Shown in pieces: positions 1-9,078 of a DNA stretch of 64,000 bases. The DNA comes from an uncultured Spirochaetales bacterium (GTDB lineage Bacteria > Spirochaetota > Spirochaetia > Sphaerochaetales > Sphaerochaetaceae), in NCBI GenBank assembly GCA_949283305.1, contig CASDRU010000010.1, positions 186,001 to 250,000 of the forward strand. The letters are read 5' to 3'. The translations under genes and the position numbers were made by a program. A model generated the notes under the pieces. The model was not told the origin of the DNA. It was given only the letters and a program-made list of their open reading frames with translations, and made no database searches. Positions within the stretch are counted from its first letter, which is position 1, and every line of letters begins with the position of its first letter.

Positions 1-1
1 T

Positions 2-871
2 ATCTTTGGAAACATTGTCAACTTCGCACAGTATCAGGGAATCTTTGCAGGATTCGTTCCAGAAGCAGCTGACTACATCTACCAGGATTATTTCCGCGTA
101 GGTCTCATCGCAATGGTCGTATCCCTTGTTGTAGTACTCGTTGTAAGCTTCCTCTTCCTCTCAAAGAAGAAGAACAGTCATGCATGGGCAGCAACAGCTC
201 CTCAGGGTGCAGCAGACAATGCTCCATGGTATTCATGGATTGCAGTTATCCTTCCGGTCATCGGCGTTGTAACAATCAACTTCCCGATTATCCCGGGCTT
301 CATCGTAGCCGGCGTGTATGCACTCCTTACAACAGGAAAGCTTCGCGGTGGTTATAAGGAAATCTGCCGTCTCTTTGCAAAGCTCTTCACAGACGGAACA
401 ATCGACATTGCTCCGATGGTAGGCTTCCTTCTCACACTTGCTATGTTCAACAACGCAGCAACATTCGCATCCCCGTACTTCACAGCAATCCTTGGTGGAA
501 TCATCCCGACAACACCAATCGTACTTGCTATCATGTTCGGTGTCCTCACAGTTCTCGGCTTCTTCCGCGGACCAATGAACCTCGTAGGATGCGGTACAGC
601 TATCCTCGCTGTTGTCGTAGCAGTATTCAACGCTTCTGCAACACCGGCAGCAACAATGATTGGATTCCTCTATCCTCTCTTTGCTATCACAACAATCGCA
701 CCGCAGCATCTTGACATCACACAGAGCTGGGTTGCATGGGGCTTCGGTTATACAAAGGTTTCTACAAAGGACTACATGAAGATGAGCATTCCTACAGGCT
801 GGATTATCGGTCTTGTCATGTGTGTCATCGTATACTTCATGTATGTATCCGGAACACTTATCATGGCTTAA
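2..871 (+). CDS. Permease, C-terminal part (5' end outside window)
   Basis: The frame is open from base 2, so the start lies outside the window; about 289 residues are seen. The protein is almost wholly hydrophobic, with several membrane segments separated by short Gly/Pro-rich loops, and ends in a membrane helix. A loop of lysines around bases 160-180 marks a cytoplasmic turn. The mix of long helices and small-residue loops resembles anion/organic-acid permeases of the ion-transporter type, but no family motif decides it. The hydantoinase-family gene follows 76 bases downstream with a hairpin between, so the permease probably imports that enzyme's substrate or a related metabolite. Substrate unknown. 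Confidence 0.7.
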   Translation: MFGNIVNFAQYQGIFAGFVPEAADYIYQDYFRVGLIAMVVSLVVVLVVSFLFLSKKKNSHAWAATAPQGAADNAPWYSWIAVILPVIGVVTINFPIIPGFIVAGVYALLTTGKLRGGYKEICRLFAKLFTDGTIDIAPMVGFLLTLAMFNNAATFASPYFTAILGGIIPTTPIVLAIMFGVLTVLGFFRGPMNLVGCGTAILAVVVAVFNASATPAATMIGFLYPLFAITTIAPQHLDITQSWVAWGFGYTKVSTKDYMKMSIPTGWIIGLVMCVIVYFMYVSGTLIMA

Positions 872-894
872 CTGCCTGAATATCAATCTATTAA

Positions 895-925
895 AGGGGA
901 CGCGTAAACGTCCCCTCTTGGTCTT
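895..925 (+). terminator. Hairpin between permease and hydantoinase gene
   Basis: AGGGGACG at 895-902 pairs perfectly with CGTCCCCT at 909-916 around a six-base loop. The following stretch is only partly T-rich (TCTTGGTCTTTATTT), so this is probably a partial terminator or RNA-stability element rather than a full stop between two genes of one unit. Confidence 0.55.
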
Positions 926-947
926 TATTTAAAAACAGGAGTCTCTT

Positions 948-3077
948 ATGGCAAGAAGTGTCAGAATGGGTATAGACGTAGGTGGAACCCACACAAAAGC
1001 AGTCGCAATCGATAACGAAACACATGAGATTATCGGAAAATCTTCAGTCAAGACAACACATGATGACAAGCGCGGTGTAGCAGCCGGAGTCGTCAAATCA
1101 TTTGAAAACTGTCTTAAGGAAAACAACATCAAGCCTGAGGATGTTATTTTCGTAGCACATTCCACAACACAGGCAACAAACGCCCTCATTGAAGGAGACG
1201 TTGCAAAAGTCGGAGTCCTTGGCATGGCAAAGGGAGGCCTTGAGTCATTCCTTGCAAAGCGCCAGACAAGGCTTGCAGATATTGATCTTGGAAACAGCAA
1301 GAAAATCAGCATTGTCAATGACTTCCTCTCAACAAAGAAGATGACAGATGACGATGTTGAGAAATCACTCGATAAATTACAGGCTGACGGAGCACAGGTC
1401 ATTGTATCATCAATGGCATTCGGTGTAGATAACGGAGAGCCTGAGAAACTTGTATATGAAGCAGCTACAAAGAGAAATCTTCCTACAACCATGGCCAGCG
1501 ACATCACAAAGCTCTATGGTCTTACAAGAAGAACAAGAACAGCTGCAATCAACGCATCAATCCTTCCTAAGATGCTCGATACAGCAAACAGCACAGAGGC
1601 ATCTGTAAGGGAAGCTGGTGTCACAGTTCCTCTTATGATCATGAGAGGAGACGGCGGAGTCATGGAAATCTCCGAGATGAAGAAGCGCCCGGTTCTCACA
1701 ATGCTTTCCGGACCTGCTGCATCAGTCATGGGTTCTCTCATGTATCTGAGAGCAAGTAACGGTGTTTACTTTGAAGTAGGCGGTACAACGACAAATATCG
1801 GAGTCATCAAGAACGGCCGTCCTGCAATTGACTATTCAATTGTCGGAGGACATGCAACATATATCTCTTCTCTTGATGTCCGCGTTCTCGGTGTTGCCGG
1901 AGGATCAATGGTAAGGGCAAACAAGAGCGGAGTAGTGGATGTCGGTCCGAGAAGTGCGCATATTGCAGGTCTTGACTATGCAGTATTCACAGATCCGGAG
2001 AAGATCAAGGGACCAAAGGTAGAGTTCTTCTCACCGAAGCCGGGCGATCCTGATGACTATGTAAGAATCCGCCTTGAGGATGGTTCTGCTGTCACTATCA
2101 CAAACAGCTGTGCTGCAAACGTACTCGGACTTGTCAAGCCAGAGCACTTCTCTTACGGAAATGTTGAGGCTGCAAAGAAGGCAATGCAGGCTCTCGCAGA
2201 TTACTGCGGAACAACTGTTGAGGATATCGCAACACAGATCATGGAGCGCGCATATGCGAAGATTGAGCCGGTCATCCTCGATCTTGCAGAGAAGTATAAG
2301 CTTGAGAAAGACCAGATTTCTCTTGTAGGAGTCGGAGGCGGAGCTGCTTCCCTCATCATCTACTTCAGCAACAAGATGGGTGTCAAATATTCAATTCCCG
2401 AGAATGCCGAGGTCATCTCCTCAATCGGTGTTGCTCTTGCAATGGTCAGAGACGTTGTTGAAAGAATCATTCCGAGCCCGAGCAAGGAAGATATCAAGGC
2501 AATCAAGCAGGAGGCTACAAACAAGGCAATTGAGAGCGGTGCAACTCCGGAGAGTGTCGAGGTCCATGTTGAGATCGATCCTCAGACATCAAAGGTGACT
2601 GCAATCGCAACAGGTGCAACAGAAGTCAAGACAGCGGACCTTCAGAGCGAATGTACTGAAGAAGAGGCAAAGGAGCTTGCTGCTGAAGACATGCGCCTTA
2701 CAGTTGACAAGGTTGAGCTTCTTGCAAAGACAAAGTTCTTCTATGTATTTGGTGAAATCACATCAAACGGTCAGCCCGGTGCTATCAGAATCATAGACAA
2801 GAAGGGATTCATCAAGGTACAGCGCGGAAGAGGCCAGTGCGTGATGGTCAAGGCAAAAGACTACATTGCATCAATGGAGAAACTCTGGGAGGATATGGCT
2901 GTATACAGAACAGAGCTTATCCAGCGCCCTGATTATTACTTCTGTCTTGGCGCACGTCTGATGGACTTCAGCGCAACAGAGTTCTCTCAGCTCCAGCTTT
3001 TGACAGACCTCGAGGTCTCTGACATGAACGATGATGATGAGATCATCATGGTTGCAGCAAACGTAAAGCAGAGCTGA
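948..3077 (+). CDS. Hydantoinase/oxoprolinase family protein (HyuA-type)
   Basis: A 709-residue protein of the ATP-dependent hydantoinase/5-oxoprolinase A family, which opens cyclic amides at the cost of ATP. The first phosphate motif GIDVGGTHTKA is at residues 8-18, a second (EVGGTTTN) near 275, and a Gly-rich GVGGGAAS motif near 460, as expected for this actin-like ATPase fold. The start is supported by AGGAG at 939-943. The length suits the HyuA subunit; no HyuB-type partner is seen, though one could lie upstream of the window. The stop overlaps the next start by one base, so the following gene is translationally coupled. Substrate not determined; hydantoin, oxoproline or another lactam are all possible. 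Confidence 0.85.
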   Translation: MARSVRMGIDVGGTHTKAVAIDNETHEIIGKSSVKTTHDDKRGVAAGVVKSFENCLKENNIKPEDVIFVAHSTTQATNALIEGDVAKVGVLGMAKGGLESFLAKRQTRLADIDLGNSKKISIVNDFLSTKKMTDDDVEKSLDKLQADGAQVIVSSMAFGVDNGEPEKLVYEAATKRNLPTTMASDITKLYGLTRRTRTAAINASILPKMLDTANSTEASVREAGVTVPLMIMRGDGGVMEISEMKKRPVLTMLSGPAASVMGSLMYLRASNGVYFEVGGTTTNIGVIKNGRPAIDYSIVGGHATYISSLDVRVLGVAGGSMVRANKSGVVDVGPRSAHIAGLDYAVFTDPEKIKGPKVEFFSPKPGDPDDYVRIRLEDGSAVTITNSCAANVLGLVKPEHFSYGNVEAAKKAMQALADYCGTTVEDIATQIMERAYAKIEPVILDLAEKYKLEKDQISLVGVGGGAASLIIYFSNKMGVKYSIPENAEVISSIGVALAMVRDVVERIIPSPSKEDIKAIKQEATNKAIESGATPESVEVHVEIDPQTSKVTAIATGATEVKTADLQSECTEEEAKELAAEDMRLTVDKVELLAKTKFFYVFGEITSNGQPGAIRIIDKKGFIKVQRGRGQCVMVKAKDYIASMEKLWEDMAVYRTELIQRPDYYFCLGARLMDFSATEFSQLQLLTDLEVSDMNDDDEIIMVAANVKQS

Positions 3078-3739
3078 TGGACATAAAGAATACCCTCAAT
3101 CACCTGAAAGGTGTAAGTGATGCGGCGTGGGGACTCTATGCGTTCTCACGCGATGCCCTTAAGGATAAGGTTGACCTGCGCAATCAGGTCAGCCTTTCTT
3201 TACAAGCCATTGAAGACGCTGAAATGCAGTCCAGGAAGATAATGGAGGCTGTCGCTTCTGACCCCTGGGAGATTGCTCAAAGTTTTTCTCTTTCAGTCAC
3301 TAGATCCGATAACGAGATGGGGCGCAATGGCCTTCTTTTCGCACTTTTCACTCCTCCAGATAAAATCGAGATAATGAATGAGCCTCTTGACAGGATATTT
3401 GCTGATGAATATCTCTCATCTGTTTTTGACAGAAAAAGTCTTGAGTCCCTGATTCTCTCACACGAGCTTTTCCATTTTGTGGAGGAGAAGGACAGCCAGA
3501 TATTCTCACGTAAGACAAAGGTCACGAATTTCCGTTTCCTGCGCTTTGAGACAAAGAGCACTTTAAGATGTCTTTCTGAGCTTGAGGCGATGTATTTTGC
3601 AAAATTCCTTACCGGATTTGAATATTCCCCATATGTTCTGGATATAATTGCGTACTATAACTACCAGGAAGATGTTGCGGAAAAGCTTTTTAATGAGATA
3701 ACAGGATACGAGGAAATTCTTAAAAATCTCTCCATATGA
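3077..3739 (+). CDS. Small HExxH metallopeptidase-like protein
   Basis: A 220-residue protein of no family I recognise. It has one clear zinc-protease-like motif, HELFHFVEE, at about residues 129-137: HExxH with nearby glutamates that could supply a third ligand. No signal peptide or membrane segment is visible, so it is probably cytoplasmic. Its ATG shares a base with the stop of the hydantoinase gene, and the TIM-barrel-like gene begins 23 bases later. The motif suggests a metal-dependent hydrolase, but a peptidase activity is inference. Confidence 0.6.
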   Translation: MDIKNTLNHLKGVSDAAWGLYAFSRDALKDKVDLRNQVSLSLQAIEDAEMQSRKIMEAVASDPWEIAQSFSLSVTRSDNEMGRNGLLFALFTPPDKIEIMNEPLDRIFADEYLSSVFDRKSLESLILSHELFHFVEEKDSQIFSRKTKVTNFRFLRFETKSTLRCLSELEAMYFAKFLTGFEYSPYVLDIIAYYNYQEDVAEKLFNEITGYEEILKNLSI

Positions 3740-3761
3740 TAGAATCATGGAGAGGTGAACT

Positions 3762-4670
3762 ATGAAAAGAATTCTTGATTTGATGCCTTCTGAGCTTATC
3801 TCTTTAAGTGCAGAGGAGCTTTATTACGCGCTTTCTCAGGCAGAGGGAAGGACTCTTGCCTGTGAGACAATAGGCATTGCCATGCCGATGCTTGTTGATA
3901 TCTCGAATGCGGAGCTTGCCGCATCTCTTGGTGCAGATCTCATAATCCTCAATATGTTCGATGTCGATAACCCTGAAATCCTTGGTCTTCCTGATACTCC
4001 GTCCTGTGATGTCATACGATGTGTGAAGAAGCTCTCAGGACGTGCTGTCGGGGTCAATCTGGAGCCGGCAAAGGTAGGGGATGATGATTCAATCTGGGCA
4101 ATGAAGAAAGGCCGTGTTGCAAATGCGGAAAATGCACTTAAGCTTTTACAGATGGGTGCCGATTTCGTTGTAATTACGGGAAATCCCGGCAATGGTGTGA
4201 GGAATGAGGACATATCTGGTGCTGTAAAGGAAATAAGGGATGCAGTGAAGAATGAAATGCTCATTTTCAGCGGGAAGATGCATGCAAGCGGCATAATCGG
4301 AGAGGGAGGAGAGAATATTATCAGCAAAGATGATATAAAGAGCTTTGTCTCTGCTGGTTCGGATGTCATTCTTCTTCCTGCCCCGTACACAGTTCCTGGA
4401 ATAACAGGTGAATATATACGCTCTCTTGTAAGTTACACTCATTCCCTTGGCAGACTTACGATGACAGCAATCGGGACAAGTCAGGAAGGAAGCGATACTG
4501 ATACAATTAAAAAGATTGCACTTGAGGCAAAAGCAACTGGTACAGACATCCATCATATCGGGGACTCCGGTTATATGGGCATGGCACTTCCGGAGAACAT
4601 ATTCTCATATTCAGTTGCAATACGCGGGGTACGCCATACATACAGAAGAATGGCCGCAAGAGAAAGATGA
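3762..4670 (+). CDS. TIM-barrel-like protein, DUF7916-type
   Basis: A 302-residue protein. The N-terminal pattern MKRILDLMPSE, followed by SNAELAASLGADLIILNMFDVDNP, is what I recall from a family now called DUF7916 (older databases sometimes call it a haloacid-dehalogenase-like hydrolase, which the sequence does not support). Alternating hydrophobic strands with Gly/Asp-rich turns (GADFVVITGNPGNGV, AGSDVILLPAPYTVPG) suggest a TIM barrel that binds a phosphate or carboxylate. RBS AGAGG lies before the start. It is the last gene of the forward unit and ends just before a strong hairpin. The reaction is unknown; by context it may act in the hydantoinase pathway. Confidence 0.6.
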   Translation: MKRILDLMPSELISLSAEELYYALSQAEGRTLACETIGIAMPMLVDISNAELAASLGADLIILNMFDVDNPEILGLPDTPSCDVIRCVKKLSGRAVGVNLEPAKVGDDDSIWAMKKGRVANAENALKLLQMGADFVVITGNPGNGVRNEDISGAVKEIRDAVKNEMLIFSGKMHASGIIGEGGENIISKDDIKSFVSAGSDVILLPAPYTVPGITGEYIRSLVSYTHSLGRLTMTAIGTSQEGSDTDTIKKIALEAKATGTDIHHIGDSGYMGMALPENIFSYSVAIRGVRHTYRRMAARER

Positions 4671-4674
4671 AAAA

Positions 4675-4695
4675 CGCCACCGCACGGTGGCGTCT
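4675..4695. terminator. Bidirectional intrinsic terminator
   Basis: CGCCACC at 4675-4681 and GGTGGCG at 4686-4692 form a perfect seven-base stem with a four-base loop. AAAA precedes it (a T-run for the reverse strand). It lies between the converging DUF7916-type and M18 aminopeptidase genes and can serve both. Confidence 0.8.
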
Positions 4696-4704
4696 GATTT
4701 CTAA

Positions 4705-6012
4705 TCACATATTCAGGAAAGCCCTGTAGGCGTTGTATGCACACTCGACATCAAATGTGCTTGTAATCTCAAACGGGGCATGCATCGAGAGCACGCTTAC
4801 TCCTGCATCGATCACCTGCATGCCATAGTATGCCATGAACTTTGCAATCGTTCCGCCGCCACCTACATCGACCTTTGCCATGTCTGCCATCTGATACTTT
4901 ATTTTCTTCTCATCGAGAGTGTTTCTCAGTCTTGCAATGAGCTCTGCATTTGCATCAGATGCACCGTTCTTGCCCCTGCTTCCTGTATACTTGTTGAATA
5001 CGATTCCTCCTCCGAGTCTTGATGCGTTGTCCTCATCATATAGCTCTGCATTGAGCGGGTCGTATGCACTGTTTACGTCGCTTGAGAGCATCACAGAGTT
5101 TTTAAGCGCTCTTCTTGCTGTGATTGCAGAGTCTTTGCCCATCCTCACGAGGACTTCATACAGTGCATTCTCGAGCATCAGAGAATGCATTCCAGTTGCT
5201 CCGTCACTGCCGATTTCTTCCTTGTCTGCAAGAATTGTGCAGCTTGTTCTTCTCACATCCTTTTCTTCCAGCATTGCCGCTACGCTTGTGAATGCGCATA
5301 CTCTGTCATCCTGGCCATATCCAAGGATCATGTCTTTCTTGAGTCCAAGATACTTTGCTCTTCCGGCAGGAACAACCTCAAGCTCTGCAGAAAGAAAATC
5401 ATCTTCCTCGATGCCGTATCTGTCCTTGAGGATTGAAAGCACTTCCTTCCTGCCATTGTCTTTCTCACTCTCACTGCCCAGTGCCACTACAAGATCAAGG
5501 CTTTCTCCAGGGATGAACTCAGCTGCGCTTTTCTTCATCTGCTCCTGTGCAATATGGGGAAGGATATCTGAGATTGTGAATGTGAAATCATCAGCTTCTT
5601 CTCCAAGGAGCACTGAAACATCCTCTCCGTTTTTCTTTATGACATGGCCGCGGAGAGAAAGCGGATGTGTTACCCACTGGTATTTCTTTATTCCTCCATA
5701 ATAATGAGTGTTGAGGTATACAATTCCGCCCTTTTCATAAAGAGGCTTCATCTTCAGATCAAGGCGGGGACTGTCGATGTGAGCTCCGAGGATGTTCATT
5801 CCGTTTTCAATCTCCTCGCTTCCGATGTTGAAAAGGATGAGGGCCTTTTTATAGACATTGCAGTAGACTTTGTCTCCTTCTTTGAGGCTTTCAGTTTCCT
5901 CGATGTTCTTGTAGCCCATCTCTTCAGCCATTTTTATTGTGCTTTCGACGCACTCTCTCTCAGTCTTGTTTCTGCTGATGTAGTCAATATACTTTCTTAT
6001 GATATTGTCCAT
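4705..6012 (-). CDS. M18 family aminopeptidase
   Basis: A 435-residue zinc aminopeptidase of family M18 (aspartyl aminopeptidase/ApeB type), removing N-terminal residues from peptides in the cytoplasm. Metal-site motifs are in order: GAHIDSPRLD with His78, GQDDRV with Asp235/236, DKEEIGSDG with Glu265/266, and SMHAPFE near residue 407. The length matches the family. The start is supported by AAGGAG just upstream on the reverse strand. It is transcribed alone, divergent from the membrane-protein gene at 6075, and ends at the shared terminator. Specificity within M18 is not evident from sequence. Confidence 0.9.
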   Translation of the reverse strand: MDNIIRKYIDYISRNKTERECVESTIKMAEEMGYKNIEETESLKEGDKVYCNVYKKALILFNIGSEEIENGMNILGAHIDSPRLDLKMKPLYEKGGIVYLNTHYYGGIKKYQWVTHPLSLRGHVIKKNGEDVSVLLGEEADDFTFTISDILPHIAQEQMKKSAAEFIPGESLDLVVALGSESEKDNGRKEVLSILKDRYGIEEDDFLSAELEVVPAGRAKYLGLKKDMILGYGQDDRVCAFTSVAAMLEEKDVRRTSCTILADKEEIGSDGATGMHSLMLENALYEVLVRMGKDSAITARRALKNSVMLSSDVNSAYDPLNAELYDEDNASRLGGGIVFNKYTGSRGKNGASDANAELIARLRNTLDEKKIKYQMADMAKVDVGGGGTIAKFMAYYGMQVIDAGVSVLSMHAPFEITSTFDVECAYNAYRAFLNM

Positions 6013-6074
6013 GGAAAATCTCCTTAAAATAAAACATTATAGATAATATAGCTTTTTTGCCTTATGATGGAAAT

Positions 6075-6947
6075 ATGATGAAGGATTGTGGAAGCAGAGA
6101 AGAAAGAAGAGAAAGGCGCAGGAAAATACGCCAGGAAAAGAGAGAGAAAACGATTCAGGAGGTCAAGAGTGCGCCAGTGCTCTCTGCTGTCTATTTCTTT
6201 CTGCGTGTTGCTGTAATTGCAGTAATGTGCCTGCAGATCCTCAACGGGGATTACTACAACGTTGCGATGTGCGCTCTCACTCTGATTCTTTTCACTATTC
6301 CGTCAATCATCGAGAGAAGGCTGAAAATAGATGTTCCGAACATGCTTGAGGGCATAGTTCTGGTTTTCATATTCGCAGCTGAGATCCTTGGAGAGATAAA
6401 TTCCTTCTATCTGAAGTATACTTTCTGGGATACGGCTCTCCACACCACTACAGGATTCCTTTCTGCGGCTGTCGGGTATTCTCTTGTGGATATACTCAAC
6501 AAGAACAGCAAGAACATCAATCTCTCGCCATTCTATGTCGCTTTTTTTGCTTTCTGCTTTTCGATGACTGTTGCTGTGATGTGGGAATTCATAGAATTTT
6601 TCATGGATTATTTCTTCCTTACCGATATGCAGAAAGACACCATTTTGCATACAATAAGTACAGTTGAGCTTGATCCTACAAAATCAAACAGGGCTGTGGT
6701 CATAAGGAATATTACGGATGTTACAGTAAATGGCATGCCTCTTGGTCTTGGCGGATATCTTGACATTGGATTATATGATACAATGAAGGACATGGGTGTG
6801 ACCTTCATCGGATCTCTGGTGTTTTCCATCTTCTGGGCGCTCTATACGCTTGGAAAGATAAAGGGATGGTTTATTTTAAGGCTCATTCCAAAGAGGATGG
6901 AAGAAGAGAAGAAGGATGACCCGGAAAAATTGGGAGATGGAAAATGA
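6075..6947 (+). CDS. Polytopic membrane protein of unknown function
   Basis: The protein has about 290 residues and six predicted membrane helices after a very basic, Arg/Lys-rich N-terminal tail. I place the start at ATG 6075 (or 6078), since the longer frame would need a TTG at 6057 inside a T-run. A WDTALHTTTGF stretch in helix 4 and WEFIEFFMDY in helix 5 hold polar and acidic residues within the membrane. The layout recalls DUF2238/YjdF-like membrane proteins, but I cannot confirm that. The end overlaps the next start by four bases (ATGA), so it is translationally coupled to the exported barrel-like protein; the pair may work together in the envelope. Confidence 0.65.
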   Translation: MMKDCGSREERRERRRKIRQEKREKTIQEVKSAPVLSAVYFFLRVAVIAVMCLQILNGDYYNVAMCALTLILFTIPSIIERRLKIDVPNMLEGIVLVFIFAAEILGEINSFYLKYTFWDTALHTTTGFLSAAVGYSLVDILNKNSKNINLSPFYVAFFAFCFSMTVAVMWEFIEFFMDYFFLTDMQKDTILHTISTVELDPTKSNRAVVIRNITDVTVNGMPLGLGGYLDIGLYDTMKDMGVTFIGSLVFSIFWALYTLGKIKGWFILRLIPKRMEEEKKDDPEKLGDGK

Positions 6948-7804
6948 AGAAGTTCTCTGCTTTTCTTTTGATTTTGCTTTTACCTGCACTGGTTTTCTCT
7001 GCGACATGGCACTGGGACAGCCAGTACAACAACATAAAGGGATTCAGATACCAGGCTGACGGAGAAGATGATGCGTCCTGGATTTATGTAGGTCCTGATA
7101 CAACGAGCGTGACACTTTCTGACGATGTGGAGACGCTTTTTGTTCAGCAGACTCTTGATGGAATTACATGGAGCCCATCAGGCTTTGCAAAGGTGGAAGC
7201 TGAAGAGGAAGAGAAGCAGCAGGAAAGCATTGTGGTTGCTGATGATGCATCTGAGGAGATTCTAACCCGTCCTTTTGCTTTCTCCCTTGATCTTGCATAT
7301 GGAGCAGAAGTGACAGAGAGCCATTTTGCCCCGTCACTCAATCTTTCCTTTGATTTCAAGAACATAATACGTTTTTCCAACGATGTCGCTGCATTCAATC
7401 TGAGACTCTCAGGAGGACTGACTCTTCTTACTCAGGATGAGCAGACCATATTTGATTATATACAGAACGGTTCTTTCCTTTCATGGGCAAAATATGACAA
7501 GGTGGGCTATGGAGACCTCACATTCGCATTTGACATGAAGATCGGATCAAATGACATATCTCTCGGCATCGGAGCAGGCTTTGCAGGCTACTCGGCAGAA
7601 AGCAAGAACAGCATGATCAGCCTTTTTGATGTAAACGGAATATGCTTCTATCCGTATCTTGTTGCTTCTGCGACAGCAAAGCACTATCTTGGATCAGTGT
7701 TCTTCCTGGGAGTGCGCTATGATTTCCGCTATGCCTTCACCTCCGATTTCCTGAACGGAGAGATGAGCCATCTGGGGCTTCTGAATTTCGGATTTACTTT
7801 CTGA
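6944..7804 (+). CDS. Exported beta-barrel-like outer-membrane protein
   Basis: A 286-residue protein with a clear type I signal peptide (MKKF, about 14 hydrophobic residues, then VFSA). The mature N-terminal part (residues about 20-90) looks like a small beta domain with Trp/Tyr. An acidic linker EAEEEEKQQE follows, then from about residue 105 alternating hydrophobic and polar residues rich in Phe/Tyr/Gly, ending in NFGFTF. A C-terminal aromatic residue after amphipathic strands is typical of outer-membrane barrels inserted by BamA. It is coupled by ATGA overlap to the membrane protein and ends at a terminator. Porin or structural role unknown. Confidence 0.7.
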   Translation: MKKFSAFLLILLLPALVFSATWHWDSQYNNIKGFRYQADGEDDASWIYVGPDTTSVTLSDDVETLFVQQTLDGITWSPSGFAKVEAEEEEKQQESIVVADDASEEILTRPFAFSLDLAYGAEVTESHFAPSLNLSFDFKNIIRFSNDVAAFNLRLSGGLTLLTQDEQTIFDYIQNGSFLSWAKYDKVGYGDLTFAFDMKIGSNDISLGIGAGFAGYSAESKNSMISLFDVNGICFYPYLVASATAKHYLGSVFFLGVRYDFRYAFTSDFLNGEMSHLGLLNFGFTF

Positions 7805-7810
7805 TATATG

Positions 7811-7836
7811 ATCCTCACGCAAGTGGGGATTTTTTA
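7811..7836 (+). terminator. Intrinsic terminator
   Basis: ATCCTCAC (7811-7818) and GTGGGGAT (7823-7830) form an eight-base stem with one G-T pair and loop GCAA, followed by five more T bases. It ends the membrane-protein/barrel pair. Confidence 0.8.
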
Positions 7837-7872
7837 TTGCCGTTTTAAAGCAATAAATGTATGATTTTAACC

Positions 7873-9078
7873 ATGTTGACACTAGAATCAGTATACCAGG
7901 CTGCGTTCGCGCTGAAGAACGTGATAAGAAAGACGGACATGATCAGGGCACCTCGCATGTTCCCTGATAAGGAAATATACTTGAAGACGGAGAATCTCCA
8001 GATAACAGGCTCATTCAAGGTACGTGGAGCATATTACAAGATGAGCAGGCTCACTGCAGAGCAGAAGAAGAAAGGTGTTGTTGCCTGCAGTGCCGGCAAT
8101 CATGCCCAGGGTGTTGCTCTTGCTGCAAGTCATCAGAACATCGATGCCCTTATATGCATTCCAGAGGGAGCTCCTATTTCCAAGGTCGAGGCAACAAAGA
8201 ACTACGGGGCAAGGGTTGAGCTTGTCAAGGGAGTATATGACGATGCATATCTAAGAGCCCTCGAAATAGAGAAGGAGACAGGCAAGGTCATGATTCATCC
8301 ATTCAATGATGATGATGTGATGGCCGGGCAGGGAACAATAGGGCTTGAAATCCTTGACCAGCTTCCAGATGTGGATGCCGTCATTGTCCCGGTTGGAGGC
8401 GGCGGTCTCATAAGCGGTCTTGCATATACGCTGAAGGCTCTTAAGCCTGAGGTGAAGATCTACGGGGTACAGGCCAGCGGGGCTGCAAGCATGTATAAAA
8501 GCCGTTTGTCTCACAAAATTGAGACTCTTGAGAGAGTAAGCACAATCAGTGACGGCATTGCTGTAAAGGAGCCCGGAGATCTTACATTCAGCTATACAGA
8601 AAAATATGTTGATGAGATTGCAACAGTGACAGATGATGAGGTTGCATGCGCGATCCTTGATCTGATGGAGAAACAGAAACTTGTTGCAGAGGGCGCAGGC
8701 GCAGTATCTGTTGCCGCCGCGATGTTCAATAAATTTGATCTTGAGGGAAAGAAAGTCTGCTGTCTTGTCAGCGGTGGAAACATTGATGTGACGATTCTTT
8801 CCCGAGTCATCAACCGAGCTCTGCTCAGAGAGGGAAGATATGCTGACATTACAGTGGCACTTCCTGACAAACCGGGTCAGCTAGTTGCTGTTGCCTCAAT
8901 AATCGCCCAGCAGGGAGCAAACGTGACAGGAGTGTACCATGAAAGGGGAGGAAGCGACACGGATCTAAAGAGCTGCACTCTTCGTGTGACCATAGAGACA
9001 AGGGATTTTGCTCATGTTGCTGATATAAAGAAAGCACTCATTGACAAAGGCTACAATATTGTATCGGAGCTGGTATGA
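7873..9078 (+). CDS. ilvA: Threonine ammonia-lyase with ACT domain
   Basis: A PLP enzyme converting threonine to 2-oxobutyrate and ammonia. The Schiff-base lysine is in TGSFKVRGA (residue 49 from this start), the substrate loop is SAGNHAQGVA, and the phosphate-binding loop is VGGGGLISG. The last 75 residues form one ACT domain (DITVALPDKPGQL), as in the roughly 400-residue single-ACT catabolic/short form rather than the long double-ACT enzyme. An in-frame ATG at 7861 gives four more residues, but MLTLESVYQA is the usual beginning. The end overlaps the HAD gene by four bases. It may serve fermentation or isoleucine synthesis; tdcB would be an equally valid name. Confidence 0.92.
   Translation: MLTLESVYQAAFALKNVIRKTDMIRAPRMFPDKEIYLKTENLQITGSFKVRGAYYKMSRLTAEQKKKGVVACSAGNHAQGVALAASHQNIDALICIPEGAPISKVEATKNYGARVELVKGVYDDAYLRALEIEKETGKVMIHPFNDDDVMAGQGTIGLEILDQLPDVDAVIVPVGGGGLISGLAYTLKALKPEVKIYGVQASGAASMYKSRLSHKIETLERVSTISDGIAVKEPGDLTFSYTEKYVDEIATVTDDEVACAILDLMEKQKLVAEGAGAVSVAAAMFNKFDLEGKKVCCLVSGGNIDVTILSRVINRALLREGRYADITVALPDKPGQLVAVASIIAQQGANVTGVYHERGGSDTDLKSCTLRVTIETRDFAHVADIKKALIDKGYNIVSELV

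Noticed and set aside
4919-5701. Long plus-strand frame opposite the M18 aminopeptidase
   Set aside because: It mirrors the aminopeptidase codons, is Ser/Leu-rich and has no motif or RBS.
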